DNA of 64,000 nt from the NCBI RefSeq assembly GCF_018294505.1, contig NC_057802.1, forward strand, positions 552,772,202 to 552,836,201. The letters are read 5' to 3'. Positions 22,201 through 34,368 of the stretch are shown piece after piece; position 1 is the first letter of the stretch; the number at the start of each line of letters is the position of its first letter. Under the pieces are notes generated by a model. That model was not told the origin of the DNA and searched no databases. It saw only the letters and a list, made by a program, of their open reading frames with translations. Both the position numbers and the translations under genes were made by a program. The DNA comes from Triticum aestivum (Eukaryota > Streptophyta > Magnoliopsida > Poales > Poaceae).

Positions 22201-23520
22201 CACTACAAAAAAATACACTTCCGTGATGATGCGTGTTTGTCACAGTAGGTCGCGTTTTTTGTCATGCATGTACATCCATGACAAATTTATGATAGAATCA
22301 AGATAGTCATACCTGTGCTGTCGTAGAAGTGTTCCATGACATTACCAAAATTATCATCACGGAAGTGTCCACTTCCATGACGATAAATCGCGCGTCACAG
22401 AAGTGCTTTCGTCAAGGGTGACCGACACGTGGCATCCACCGTAACGGAACGCCGTTAAGCTATCGGGTCGGGTTTTGGATCCGATAACCCATTAACAGCC
22501 CCGACCCATTGGGATTTTCCACGTGTAAAATCATCATTGGCTGGAGGAAACACGTGTCGGCTCATCATTGGGACAGATGTCATCCACTCATTGGACAGAA
22601 GGCGCCTATGATACGTCGACACGTGGCACGGCCCAATAGAGGCCCATTCCTATGAAAAGGCCGGCCCGTTTGACTTGGTCAAAAGGTGGCGGGCCGGCCC
22701 ATGGAAAGCCTATTAACGGCATGTTTGCATATAGCCCATTTACAGCTCGCTAACCCAAGGCCCGTTACGCCCTATCCGAATTAGGCCCAGTAGCGTCATC
22801 TGGGCCATCCAATATGATTCCAGCCCGTTTTCACTTCTGGCCCATGTATGGCCCATGACGTCTATCGGCCCATATGAGGCCCTATGTAACTCTTGGCCTA
22901 TTAACGGCCCGTGGTGAAACTTGCCCGTAATGAACAGTGTATCACTTTACACCCATTAACGACCCGTGGTGAAACTAGCCCGTAATGAACAGTGTATCAC
23001 TTTATACCCATTAACGGCCCGTTATTCCGTTGGGCTTTTTCCAGCCCATGTTATCTTTCATCCTTCTCAGAGCCCATTTATTCTTGGGCTCATTTCCAGC
23101 ATTCGTTTACTTACGGCCCGTTACTGTCATTTTTTGCTCGTGGGCCAAATTCAGCCCGTGGTTACAGTCGACCCGTTTGTGGTCCGTTAATACGTTGGGC
23201 CGTTTTCATAGCGTCATCAAATACGGCCTATTAACGATGGCCCATTATGGTCGGCCCATGAACGGACGATTCCAACTCTAGCCTGTTTACGGCCATAATG
23301 CGGCCTGTTATTGGCCCATGTTTGGCCAATCGATCATACAACCCGTATAAGGCCCATTAATGATACGGCCCGTAGAAGGCCCATTGTTTCTACGGCCCGT
23401 AGAAGGCCCATTGTTTCTACGGCCCGTAGAAGGCCTGCTGTTTCTACGGCCCGTATAAGGCCCACTGTTTCTACGGCCCGTAGGAGGCCCAGTGTCACTA
23501 CAGTAAATATTAGCCCATGG
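22201..23520 (+). repeat. element 2 terminus with GGCCCATT/ACGGCCCGT subterminal array
   Basis: The end CACTACAAAAAAATACACTTCC is followed by GTCATG/CATGAC inverted motifs. From about 22,680 dozens of short GGCCCATTAACGGCCCGT-like phrases follow. At 23,364-23,500 a 27-bp unit (CGGCCCGTAGAAGGCCCATT...) is repeated about five times. The frames on both strands here are nine-residue repeats produced by this 27-bp period, not a protein. The array is likely the transposase-binding region of this end. Confidence 0.8.
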
Positions 23521-23801
23521 TTATTGTGGCCTAGTTTTAAAAAATAGGTTATTGCAGCCACTAGCAAACCGCGGAAAAAGACCTGCACTGACAACAAGCA
23601 AACAAATAAACAAGACAACAAGGAAATAAATAAGCAAGCAACTTATGCTAGGCTATCACGACTATTACACATATTACATCCACTGGGCATCAAAGTTCGC
23701 CACCAGTGATCATAAAGCGCAACGAAGAAGCAGATTACAAAAACTGGGCACCATTGCAGCGTAACAAAATAATATTGAACCAAGACCACTTCCAAGACAG
23801 T

Positions 23802-26733
23802 TCAGGAAAGGTTAGCCTTGCGGGGGAGCTGCTGAGCAAGGCTGTGAGACCGGCCTAGCATGTCGGTCATAGCTTCCAGGTGTAGCTGTTTAGCGATGAG
23901 GTTCTCATTGGTGTTCTCCACAATCTTTCTTAGAGATAGGACTTCAAGTCGAAGTTGAGTTGCAGAATGCCTTTCTGCTATAACTTGGGACTGAAGAAGT
24001 CGAACTGATTCAGACAACGAATTATGTGAACTTGTCTGACTGTTAGTCTCAAGTAACTTGAACACTGCATCAAGATAAGACTTTGGGGTTGTCTCGCTAT
24101 CTTCAAGATGTTTTGCCTTCTTTGCTGCAATATATGTTGGGGTTGTCTCACAGCCTTCAGCAGACTTGTGCATGCCATCAGGCATATCGCCCTGAAACAA
24201 AGCAGAGAGATGACAGGTTTTGCACGTGTATAAACAAAGATGATAACTGTTCTGTCAATTCTATCCAATTTCAAATTAGAAAATAAAGAGTAAGTTCAAA
24301 ATATCAATAGCATAATTTGGCATTGTTCATAATGCGGGGAGCTTCACCATGTCAACATAACAAGCATAGATGGAGGGCAAAGAAAATCATTGTATCTATT
24401 TTGGATAATGTGCATGGCATGTTGTTCATATCATCAGCCACATCAGTAAGATAAAACAGGAGATGACAAGGTGCAAACGTGGGCTGCTTCACCACACACT
24501 GGATTATAGATCCACAAAAACAAGCATACATATAGGGAGTATTAAGTAATGTGCATGGTATGAATAAGGAATTTGGTTTTACAAGTAAAACTTAGAACTT
24601 ACGGTTCTTACGAACATGCATTTTGGTAGAAACAACAAACTAAACAGCAGTAAACGATAGGGAGTATGAGCAAATTAAACAGCAGTTGAGGATAAAGGCT
24701 TTAGAAGGACTGACTTACATTAACAGTTAACACCGGCTTTATAATGCCCTTCTCCATGTCAAGGGAAGGATAACTCAAGAATTTCAGCACAGAATCTTCT
24801 TCATAAGCATTGCCTGTACTCTACATTTTGTAGAGAGTAATTATAGATATGATAATACTGGAAGGGATAGAGGATAATGAAGATAAAGATGGAGATTGAT
24901 GCTACATAATCAACTACCAATCCCTGGAAGTACAAGCGTTACAGGACAAAATGTACTGACAAGAGCAATGGGCTACACTTCTGCATCGACATTGTCTGTG
25001 TATTCTACTTGTTGGTAAGATTAAATATAGATCTGATCTTTTTTAGTAAATGGTGGGCGAGGGAGATAAGATGCAGAATGCTACAAAATGAACCAATCCC
25101 TCTTCCCATAATACAAGAGTGTTTTGAACACTGGTGTACTGTACAAAACGTTCTTATATTATGGGACGGAGGGAGTAGCTGTTAATGTAAGTACAGTGAT
25201 AGACCACATTCAGTCCTTACAAGAGGACTGCAGAGCTAAACCTCCTCAAAAGCATTGAGTTGATTCTAAATTTATGTAAGAGTCCATACGGATCTTATAA
25301 TGTCCACCAAATGGACGATTACGAGGCTAACATGTGCAGTGATGCTACATAATCAAACAGCTATGAAAGTAAGTATGGTCATACAGGGCAAGAGGTACTC
25401 ACAAGAGCAATGCAGTGTGTAGTATAGTTGCGAGATTCTGTGGTCCCATGAGAACGAATGTTCTTCTGCTAACAGTTTTCGTACAAGTGAGACATTAAGG
25501 CAAATGCAGAAATGTAGTTCAAATTGTGATGTGATATCATAGACAGTACCTTACGCTGCAGCCGAGACCAATGTGTAACAAGATTATTCCAGTCACTGTC
25601 GGATAAATGTAGCATCGGAGACTTTACAGAAATTTTGTTCAGAGGCTTGCCATCGAAGTGCGCTTGCCTCAGGTAGGAACGATACTTCATCAACGAGTGC
25701 TTGAAAAGTGCAACCAACCCTTGCTCGTCATCACAATCTAGTTTGCTCCTCGCCTATTTAAAAGAATGAAATCTTGTGTCTTCTGTCAGCAGAAACATAT
25801 GCAGTAATGACCATGAATAACATTAGTACATTACTTACGCGTAAGTTGCGGAGGAAGACTGGAAATTGTCCTGTGTCTGCGGTATAATCTTTCCATGAAG
25901 GAAAGATGCGCACAAAGTTCCTGACAACAACATAAGCTTCGTCTTCTAAACTGGGAAGAAATGGAACAGGGGTCCTATTTGCTGCAATTGGGGCTCTCTC
26001 TGGTTCGAAAAGGGATTTGGCAACTGGATTTGGTGTACTCTTTGCTGGAATGGGGGTTTTGCGTCATACAGCTGGTGCTATCTCAACTGGCATAATCATA
26101 ATGTTTGCTGCAGTTGGGGTCTGCTGAGTTGGGGCATCAGAAATGACCTGTGTAGTAGGGCTAGAGTCTGCTAGAGCTGGGGTATTTTGTGGGTCAGGTG
26201 ATATTGCAACTACACCTAATGGGCTATTTGATTTATCAGGTGCCACTACCTTTTCCAAATACTTTGCTTGTGCTCCTCCATGATCAGCAATCGCCCTCTT
26301 CCTTTTGAACGTTTGATACACAAGAACAACATTTGAATGGATAAATATGGTATGATGACAGATGGAATATGTACTGAAAATGGATAGGCAGGGCGTATTT
26401 ACATACACGATGTGTAAACTAAGCTAATGGCAGTTCAACAAAGTAGAAGCAATGCAAAGCATCAGTTGCAAGATATGTGCGAGCAATGTAACCTTGGAAA
26501 GTTAGAGCAAGTACCTTGATGGGTGAATAAGATAGGGCATCTTCCGCTGACTCCTCCACTAGGGAGCTACATTGACTTAGGTCTCCCTCTAGCTCAGAAT
26601 CATTGTTAGGATCATATTCTGAGCATGAATCTGTAGGTGGAGAGCGTTTGCATTGCATTGCATCCAGACTTGATTTCAGTCCCTTAATGCCAAGTTTGAC
26701 AGCCATGGCATTGTTCTGCTTTATTCTTTTCAT
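23802..26733 (-). pseudogene. TNPA-like CACTA gene (Transposase_24-type domain)
   Basis: Exons read on the minus strand include 26,733-26,523 (MKRIKQNNAM..., acidic SEYDPNNDSELEGD), about 26,305-25,839 (Pro/Ala-rich, then VRNFVRIFPSWKDYTADTGQ), 25,753-25,550, 25,465-25,403, 24,813-24,719 and 24,191-23,802. Exons 25,839/25,753/25,550/25,465 join in phase 0. They give W-x3-V-x2-W (WNNLVTHW), then RKKNIRSHGTTESRNYTTH, the pattern of the plant Transposase_24 family (PF03004). The last exon is a coiled coil (QVIAERHSATQLRLEVLSL). TGA at 26,066-26,064 interrupts exon 2, and the acceptor before that exon is unclear. In En/Spm the TNPA-type protein binds subterminal repeats. Element 1's copy lies beyond the window. 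Confidence 0.6.
25096..25177. mobile_element. Stowaway-type MITE, worn left end
   Basis: The right end TTATGGGACGGAGGGAGTA is typical. The left end ATCCCTCTTCCCATAATAC pairs with it imperfectly around a 10-bp centre. It lies in an intron of the TNPA-like gene. Confidence 0.7.
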
Positions 26734-29700
26734 GCGCGCAAGCTCATAATCATTATGATGCTGTTCAGAATCTGAGATTCATGAAAACATAAAAAGTAGT
26801 CAGATTATCTATGGAATGCATTGCGGATTCAACTCGGAGAGTGTCAACCTATAAACCCCTGCATATGCAAAGTTCACCTCCCCAACTGTGCTGACCAGAC
26901 CACACACAGAAATACAAACCCCTTATGTCTCTATAACAGGCATGCACACATTTCAAAACTGAAGTAGGAACATTAGAATCATATGAAATTTGTATTTGAA
27001 CAAATAAACTAAGCAATTATGAGTGGCGTAATGTTTAGCTTCAAGGGTGGAGTGTTGGTAGTGCGACACAAAGCAAGTAGGCATATTGTATTCCATGTAA
27101 AAGATCGAAACCTATGTAAAAGCTGGAAATGACACTTTCTTTCTATACAATGCAGTGTTCGTTACCCACACATGATGGAAGAGATCACATAGAGAAATAC
27201 TATTCACTCATGTCTACGGTTTCAGTATTTAGAAATAGGGTGGTCCACCCTAAAAGAATATTGACAACAAATATGACAAGGCAAGAATAGATGTAGTGAA
27301 TCAATCATTTACTTATGAGCTTACTAGGACCAGTATGCAGAATTGTAACTGCAGTAAGAGACCGTCCAAAATCTGAATGAAGAAGTTTGTCTAGCACTTA
27401 TTGTTTGCAACTAATCGACGTGAATAATTGGATATTATATCGAATGAGTAAGAAAGACAAGTAAAATTGTCAACAAACCTGGCTTGCAGTAGTAATCTGG
27501 GTCAATGTCACTACGACCAACAATCCAAAATGACTAGTTTCTGTTCCGAGGGACGGAATTTTGAAAACCCTGTGAACTTTAGAGGTACTAAAGATTACCG
27601 AAATACATCTGAACCATTAAGTGTAGGTAGCACTGAGCACACAACAAACCCTAATGACAGTCCTGCCTAATGAGTAATGAATCAATTAGAAAATGGGTTA
27701 TGAGGAGTGGCTGCTGAGCGTTGAGGACGTATCTCAGGATAAATCGGGTTGGCTTGGTGGGTGCTGCACGCCTGAGACCTGAACGGACTGGGAAGGTAGG
27801 CACGACGGCGCGCCCGGGCAGCGGTGACGCTGTTGGGCGAGCGGCTCCTGGCCTCCTGTTAGGCCGGCGTCTCCTCCTAGAGTCATGCCGTCCGGGGACG
27901 GCAAGTCGCCGGCGAGGCAGGAGGCTGGGGGCGAGTAGAGATCGGAAGCGCGCAGCAGAACAGAGGGGAATCGGTGCCTGGGACGACCCAAAATCCCAGG
28001 GTGGGCCGGCCCACCGTGGGCACCCTGTAGAGATACACACCCGAGCGGCGAACATGCATTTTCGAAACTAATTTAGGAACATTTAGCTGACCAATTAAAC
28101 AACTCTATTTTAATAATATCAGATTCGTATTTGAACAACTAAGCTTGTTTAGCTTGATGGGTGGAGCAGTGTTATTATGACACGAAGCACGTATTCTGAT
28201 CGTATAGTGATCATAAAAGGGGGAAACTCTAAGCATATTTTTTTAGCAAAAGAGGGTTTCCCCTCCGATTTCTATTAAAGAAACCACCACAGAACCAACA
28301 TGATCAATTAAACCCTAAGCATGATCAATTAAACCATATTATGGCTGTGCCATGGTAGATTTGAAGCTGCAAACCGGAGAAATGATATTTAGCATCCATT
28401 GTTTGCTTCGAACTAAGAACTAAATTCTAAGAGCTGAAAATAAAGTAGAGTAACCGAGTTAAGATCTATTTTCTGGTTGAGATCAAAAAGTTGAGGAGAT
28501 ATGAAGTACCACCTCTCTTGCGGCGCCGTGTAGGCATCGGGGGTGCGATGGCTGTCGGTGGCGTTGAAGCAAATCTGCGACGGTAGACGGGTGCATCGGG
28601 GGATAAGTCCCGTTGCGGTGGAAGAGAAGGTCGTGTGAGCGGCCCCGACAAAGAGGACGACGGTGTTGATGAAGCGAGAGGATGCGATGCAAGGCTATTG
28701 GTCCGTCGCCGTGGATGAGAAACGCCCATCTCTAGCAGTGGACGACGCGGTCTTGGTAGGCGCTCCGGCATGGTGGAGGACGGTGGCGATGGATGTGGTG
28801 GAGGACGGTGGCGATGGATGGGGTGGCGGACGGAGGCTGGTGTGGGGATGGGGTGTTCTAGCTTGAATCAAATGAGTTTTGCCGCCCATGTTTGACGCCC
28901 ACCGTGTCGGAATGGGCTCAGAGGCGGTCGTGTCACGTCTAAGTGAAGTTACTAACTTACCCCTATTTAGAGCAGTGGAAATCGGGCCGATGGATTGTCC
29001 GTGTAATGGGTAGACAGTAATTTCCATCTCCCAAACACTTGGCTTCGGGCAGCCGATGTGGGAGTGGACATTTTGCTGCTTCTTTCGAAATATGGGACAA
29101 TAAGCATCCACGTTTACCCTGGCAACTAAATTCGAATCCATTTTGTATTCCTATATGAATCTTTATAAATCATTCTATGTGTTTTTATATATCTTCAAAA
29201 GGACGAAAAAGATGTATTCCACTGTCATATATGAATATGGTTTACAAATGCCGATACTCAAATTCAGAAACTATAATCCAGTTTAAGGTGAATTCGAATA
29301 TTTGGAACACTTCATGTCCAACTCAAATGTCACACGCAGCATAATGTGTATTCCCATTTAGATATGTACACAAGCGATGTATCAAGATTCAAATACCGAG
29401 TCAATCAACCAAGAATGTACAGAACTAACAGACATATAAACACTTATAGAGTATATGGATCAATAATATCAACTAACATACATAAGCCAGGCCGCTGTAC
29501 TTTTTTTGGCTACAACAGCATCCTTTTTTTAGCCAGCATCTTGGCCCTTTCCAATGCATGCCACTTATGGTCCATCTATACTACTACTATTGCTGAATGC
29601 ACATTCAGCCCGATTGGCATATTTGTAGGTCTGGCACAGCAATCCAAATGAAATGTTTCTGAGTCTTATCAATTGATACAGACTTGTGCTCAAATAAAAT

Positions 29701-29806
29701 TACAAACCAAAAAAAAAAACAATTATTGCATGATCTCTAAAACAAATGGTTTGATTGATTACATGAACAGACAACACAAAGGTTTTTCAACTATGGAAAG
29801 AACATT
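26734..29806. other. region between TNPA-like exon sets
   Basis: Mostly AT-rich intron-like sequence with two GC-rich islands. 27,720-28,040 has overlapping frames of 85-134 codons without features. 28,466-28,771 (minus) is a basic Pro/Ser/Arg-rich frame of 101 codons starting MPERLPRP that could be a first exon. A fragment near 28,237-28,300 (GAGGGTTTCCCCTCCGATTT) looks like a common transposon scrap. I cannot support a gene here. Confidence 0.35.
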
Positions 29807-30640
29807 TCACCTATGATTTACCAAGTAGGAATTTAATTTCCTTTTTTCCTTCAGGACCTTAACAATCTGGTCAGTCTCAGCTTGCTTCGTTTTGAAATCC
29901 ACCAAATATTTAATGGTTGTCTTGAGTACTGCTTGTGATTGTGCTGTTTGCTTCCTCAACATGTCAACTTCATCTCTAAGTGCAGAAGCAGAATCTCTTT
30001 CTACCACTAGTTTAGCCTCTAGAGCATCAGCAGTTGGCAATTCATAATGCATGATTGGGCTGGTGCCACTGCTGTGGGATGATGCAACGTCCATGGGGAC
30101 CTCGCTCTTTGATCTTGGGCTAACCTGTTTTGCCATTAAAGTTCTGATTGGATTCAGAAAAGTTGAAGTTAGCAAAACATCTCAACTGGGAGTTATAACA
30201 GCAAACCAGTTAAACAAACAAGGAATTAAAGAGTTTCAATTGGATGCTGAAAAGTAGTTATTAACATCATTGTAACCCGTTGTTGCAGCAGCAAAGCAGT
30301 TAAACAAACAAGTAGATATTTAAGTTAAGGCAAACAGGTAATTCTTAACAGTAAGTATCAAACACATAGATAGGCGCAGTCTACAATATGATTAACAGGC
30401 TGTGCCATTATGTAATCAGTAGCAAACTAAATTAAGCCAAGCAACATAATTGAACAATTTTGCAATAAGTGGCTAACTAAAATTCCGAGAAGCAGGTAAC
30501 TGAACTTACGCTAGTTCTTTGTACAGGCACACTGCAACTTCTTTTTCGCTTACAAGGTTGTACGAAGGAGTCCATGGCATCAATTGCTTGGATACGCAGT
30601 CCCAATACTTCTTTCTTCCCACACTGCATGGGTAAGTCGA
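29807..30640 (-). pseudogene. second coiled-coil exon set, TNPA-like duplicate
   Basis: An exon at 30,627-30,509 has AG/GT borders and encodes LRIQAIDAMDSF followed by a basic CKRKRSCS stretch. A later exon (about 30,160-29,807) encodes a coiled coil (LEAKLVVERDSASALRDEV) that mirrors the layout of the TNPA-like C terminus at 23.8-24.2 kb. This suggests a partial duplicate of the same kind of gene. The connecting exons were not found. Confidence 0.45.
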
Positions 30641-31208
30641 ATGGTTAATCTGGTAAGATGGTGCGTCCTTGATATGTTATGTGAGGACGTGTAGTTAGAC
30701 TAGTTGTAGCCAAACACATCACACTGGCTTTTACTGTATATTTCATGTGATTACTTTTGGCATATCGAGATCTAAGCAATCTACAATAGGATGAAAAGAC
30801 TGGCATCCTTCACATTATCGGCGAACTCAGTTCATAGAAACAAGCAATTCAACCATTTTGTGGGTAAATCAAAAGTGCCACTGGAATATTTTTCACTATC
30901 CAATCATACACGCAAAAAGGGGCGACGCCACCATAGGGGCTGGTATGGGCGGCCGCCTCAGGTGGCTAGAAAGTGTGCACCTAGTTTGAGTCATCCAGGT
31001 TGGCCCACGCTAGTTTTGTTCGTCCCAACGCACGAGCAGGCAATGTAAAAAATGAAGAAAAATGTTTCAATTTGGATGGGCCAGTAACATAAGTGCAAGG
31101 TAGGCCCTATAGCAGGCTCGCGACCCAAACGAGCGCCTCCCATATCGATCGACAGCAGGAAAAATCCCAATTCATTCGCTCCAGCCTCTTGTCTGGTTCG
31201 CTCCTAAC

Positions 31209-32318
31209 CTAGCCGCTGCTGGACAGACCGACACAGCACTTCCTCGCGGCCTCGTTGGAGGGCGGTCGCCGGGCTTCAAGCGAACGGAAGGACAAGAAGA
31301 TGAAGATCCAACCCTGGGTGTAGCCTACGTGGGAGGCAGTGACGGCAGCACGGGCATGGCATCGAGCTGGCACAAACGGACAGGCCCAGCTTGCAAGAGT
31401 AGCATGCGCAACGAACAGGTACATCACATCCCTGATTATATCTAATTCAATTCTTCAATTTCTGGCCAATAGTTAAACCTGACGGTGTTGTAAAACTGCT
31501 TGTATGTAGGGAATCTATGAGAAAATGAAACCAATTTCTACTTATTTTATAACTCCCCCAATCAATACTGAACTGACTGAATCTGATGTATCTAATCAAG
31601 TTTCCGATGCAAACATACAAGCTCATGTTGTTCTTGAGCCTGAAGTGTCTAATGAACATACTGCTAATGAAGGATTTGATGCAAACATTTTACATGATCC
31701 TGGTGATGAACATATAGTGTCTAATGAGGGATCTAATGCAAGCATTTTGCAAGCTCATCGAAGGATTTAGTGTCTAATGATGATCTACTATGTTGAGAGA
31801 GACAGAGATTTGCAGGCATTGATGGCAAGCAAATTATAGTGCATTTTCATAGCTTGAGGAAACGTCGAGGCCATCTACCAGAAAGTCCCCGTATCATGAC
31901 AACATAGCATAAATACTTTTCTAATCTGTTGTTTGAAACTATTGCCATACTTGTGCAGGATAGATATATTGATATGCAGTTTGCGCACTGGTTATACGTG
32001 CAATTACACTTCGATATTTTCAGCCAGAGAACGAATAATTCAAGCAGGTACAGACCATGTTTGTAGTCCTTGTACACCATGTTGCATTTTGTGTTTTTTG
32101 GTGCTTGCATCATTTAGTGTTTATAATCTGAACTACTTTGGATCATTAGCTGGTTTTCAAAGTGCATGTAGCTTCACATTTCTGAAGTTATGTTGATTTC
32201 CGGAGTGCAAGTGCCTCATATTTTTTACGTTAAATGTTCGCCCCTGGTAACTTGAATTCGTGGATCAGCCACTACACACAAATCATACACGAATGCCAGT
32301 ACGAATTAAATGAAATGC
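31209..32318. other. non-coding or exon-poor stretch
   Basis: 31,525-31,770 (plus) is an open frame of 81 codons with an internal repeat of the kind VSNE-x4-ANI. It lies on the strand opposite to the TNPA-like gene and matches no family I know. The rest shows nothing that I can support. Confidence 0.3.
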
Positions 32319-32325
32319 AGGGACT

Positions 32326-32442
32326 TACGCTAGCTCGTTGTAGAGGCTCACTGCAGCTCTGCTTGCGCTTGGGATGTTCCATGTACAAGTCCATGTTACC
32401 ACTTGCTTGGATGTGCAGGCCTTGTGCTCCTTGCATCCACCT
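32326..32442 (-). pseudogene. TNPA-like exon, duplicate of 30,509-30,627
   Basis: It encodes LHIQASGNMDLY followed by a basic HPKRKQSCSEPLQRAS stretch and a GTAAGT donor. It aligns residue by residue with the exon at 30,627-30,509 (LRIQAIDAMDSF, then KRKRSCSVPVQRTS). The two are about 1.8 kb apart in the same direction, so an exon or a gene part was duplicated in tandem. Confidence 0.55.
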
Positions 32443-32635
32443 CTGCATTTTTGACACGGTGAATGGTTGATCAAATAAGAGGAATCGACCTTGATGTTGT
32501 ACCGGAGGACAGATACTTACAAGGTTATACGGGTGTGCAGGATGTGTACCAGATCCCGTAGCGCCGTCATGCTTCGCTAAAAAATGGATTTGCTTGTTTC
32601 AGATGATATCTCCAGAAGAAATAAGAGTTAAAGTA

Positions 32636-32640
32636 AGAGT
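32636..32640. other. target duplication agagt before the Angela LTR
   Basis: AGAGT precedes the LTR at 32,641. It recurs right after the first LTR (34,369-34,373) and right after the second (41,892-41,896). Five bases is normal for copia. Confidence 0.85.
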
Positions 32641-34368
32641 TGAAGGAAATATGCCCTAGAGGCAATAATAAAGTTATTATTTATTTCCTTATATCATGAT
32701 AAATGTTTATTATTCATGCTAGAATTGTATTAACCGGAAACATAATACATGTGTGAATACATAGACAAACAGAGTGTCACTAGTATGCCTCTACTTGACT
32801 AGCTCGTTGATCAAAGATGGCTATGTTTCCTAGCCATAGACATGAGTTGTCATTTGATTAACGGGATCACATCATTAGGATAATGATGTGATTGACTTGA
32901 CCCATTCCGTTAGCTTAGCACTCGATCGTTTAGTATGTTGCTATTGCTTTCTTCATGACTTATACATGTTCCTATGACTATGAGATTATGCAACTCCCGT
33001 TTACCGGAGGAACACTTTGTGTGCTACCAAACGTCACAACGTAACTGGGTGATTATAAAGGTGCTCTACAGGTGTCTCCGAAGGTACTTGTTAGGTTGGC
33101 GTATTTCGAGATTAGGATTTGTCACTCCGATTGTCGGAGAGGTATCTCTGGGCCCACTCAGTAATACACATCACTATAAGCCTTGCAAGCATTGTGACTA
33201 ATGAGTTAGTTGCGGGATGATGTATTACGGAACGAGTAAAGAGACTTGCCGGTAACGAGATTGAACTAGGTATCGAGATACCGACGATCGAATCTCGGGC
33301 AAGTAACATACCGATGACAAAGGGAACAACGTATGTTGTTATGCGGTCTGACCGATAAAGATCTTCGTAGAATATGTGGGAACCAATATGAGCATCCAGG
33401 TTCCGCTATTGGTTATTGACCGGAGAGGTGTCTCGGTCATGTCTACATAGTTCTCGAACCCGTAGGGTCCGCACGCTTAACGTTACGATGACAGTTATAT
33501 TATGAGTTTATATGTTTTTATGTACCGAAGGTTGTTCGGAGTCCTGGATGTGATCACGGACATGACGAGGACTCTCGAAATGGTCGAGACATAAAGATTG
33601 ATATATTAGAAGCCTATGTTTGGACATCGGAAGTGTTCCGGGTGAAATCGGATTTTTCCGGAGTACCGGGAGGTTACCGGAACCCCCCGGTAACTTAATG
33701 GGCCTTATTGGGCCTAGGTGGAAGAGAGGAGAGGAGGCTAGGGCAGGGCCGCGCGCCCCCCAGTCCGAATAGGACAAGGAGAGGGGGGCGGCGCCCCCCT
33801 TCCTTCCTCCCCTCCACCTTTTCCCCCTTCCTCTCCTAGTCCAACATGGAAAGGGGGGGAGTCCTACTCCCGGTAGGAGTAGGACTCCTCCTGGCGCGCC
33901 TCTCCTCCCTTGGCCGGCGGCCTCCCCCTTGCTCCTTTATATAGGGGGCAGGGGGGCACCTCTCTACACACAATTGATCAACGATCTTTTAGCCGTGTGC
34001 GGTGCCCCCCTCCACCATATTACACCTCGATAATATCGTAGCGGTGCTTAGGCGAAGCCCTGCGTCGGTAGAACATCATCATCGTCACCACGCCGTCGTG
34101 CTGACGAAACTCTCCCTCAACACTCGGCTGGATCGGAGTTCGAGGGACGTCATCGAGCTGAACGTGTGCTGAACTCGGAGGTGCCGTGCGTTCGGTACTT
34201 GATCGGTCGGATCGTGAAGACGTACGACTACATCAACCGCGTTGTGTTAAACGCTTCCGCTATCGGTCTACGAGGGTACGTGGACAACACTCTCCCCTCT
34301 CATTGCTATGCATCACCATGATCTTGCGTGTGCGTAGAATTTTTTTGAAATTACTACGTTCCCCAACA
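32641..34368 (+). repeat. Angela-type LTR, first copy (solo-like context)
   Basis: The 1,728-bp LTR starts TGAAGGAAATATGCCC and ends CGTTCCCCAACA. It is flanked on both sides by AGAGT, as a solo LTR would be. By eye it differs from the LTR at 40,163 in about 14 places. The TATA box TTTATATA lies at about 33,937. Confidence 0.9.
33937..33944 (+). promoter_or_regulatory. TATA box of the Angela LTR
   Basis: TTTATATA lies downstream of the GC-rich middle of the LTR, as in other wheat copia LTRs. The second LTR has the same box near 41,459. Confidence 0.6.

Noticed and set aside
23311..23621. Proteins with nine-residue repeats on both strands
   Set aside because: The repeat period is exactly the 27-bp DNA unit, and both strands are open. 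It is subterminal repeat DNA.
27651..28071. Overlapping GC-rich frames on both strands
   Set aside because: Both strands are open because of base composition, and there is no domain or conserved partner in the window.
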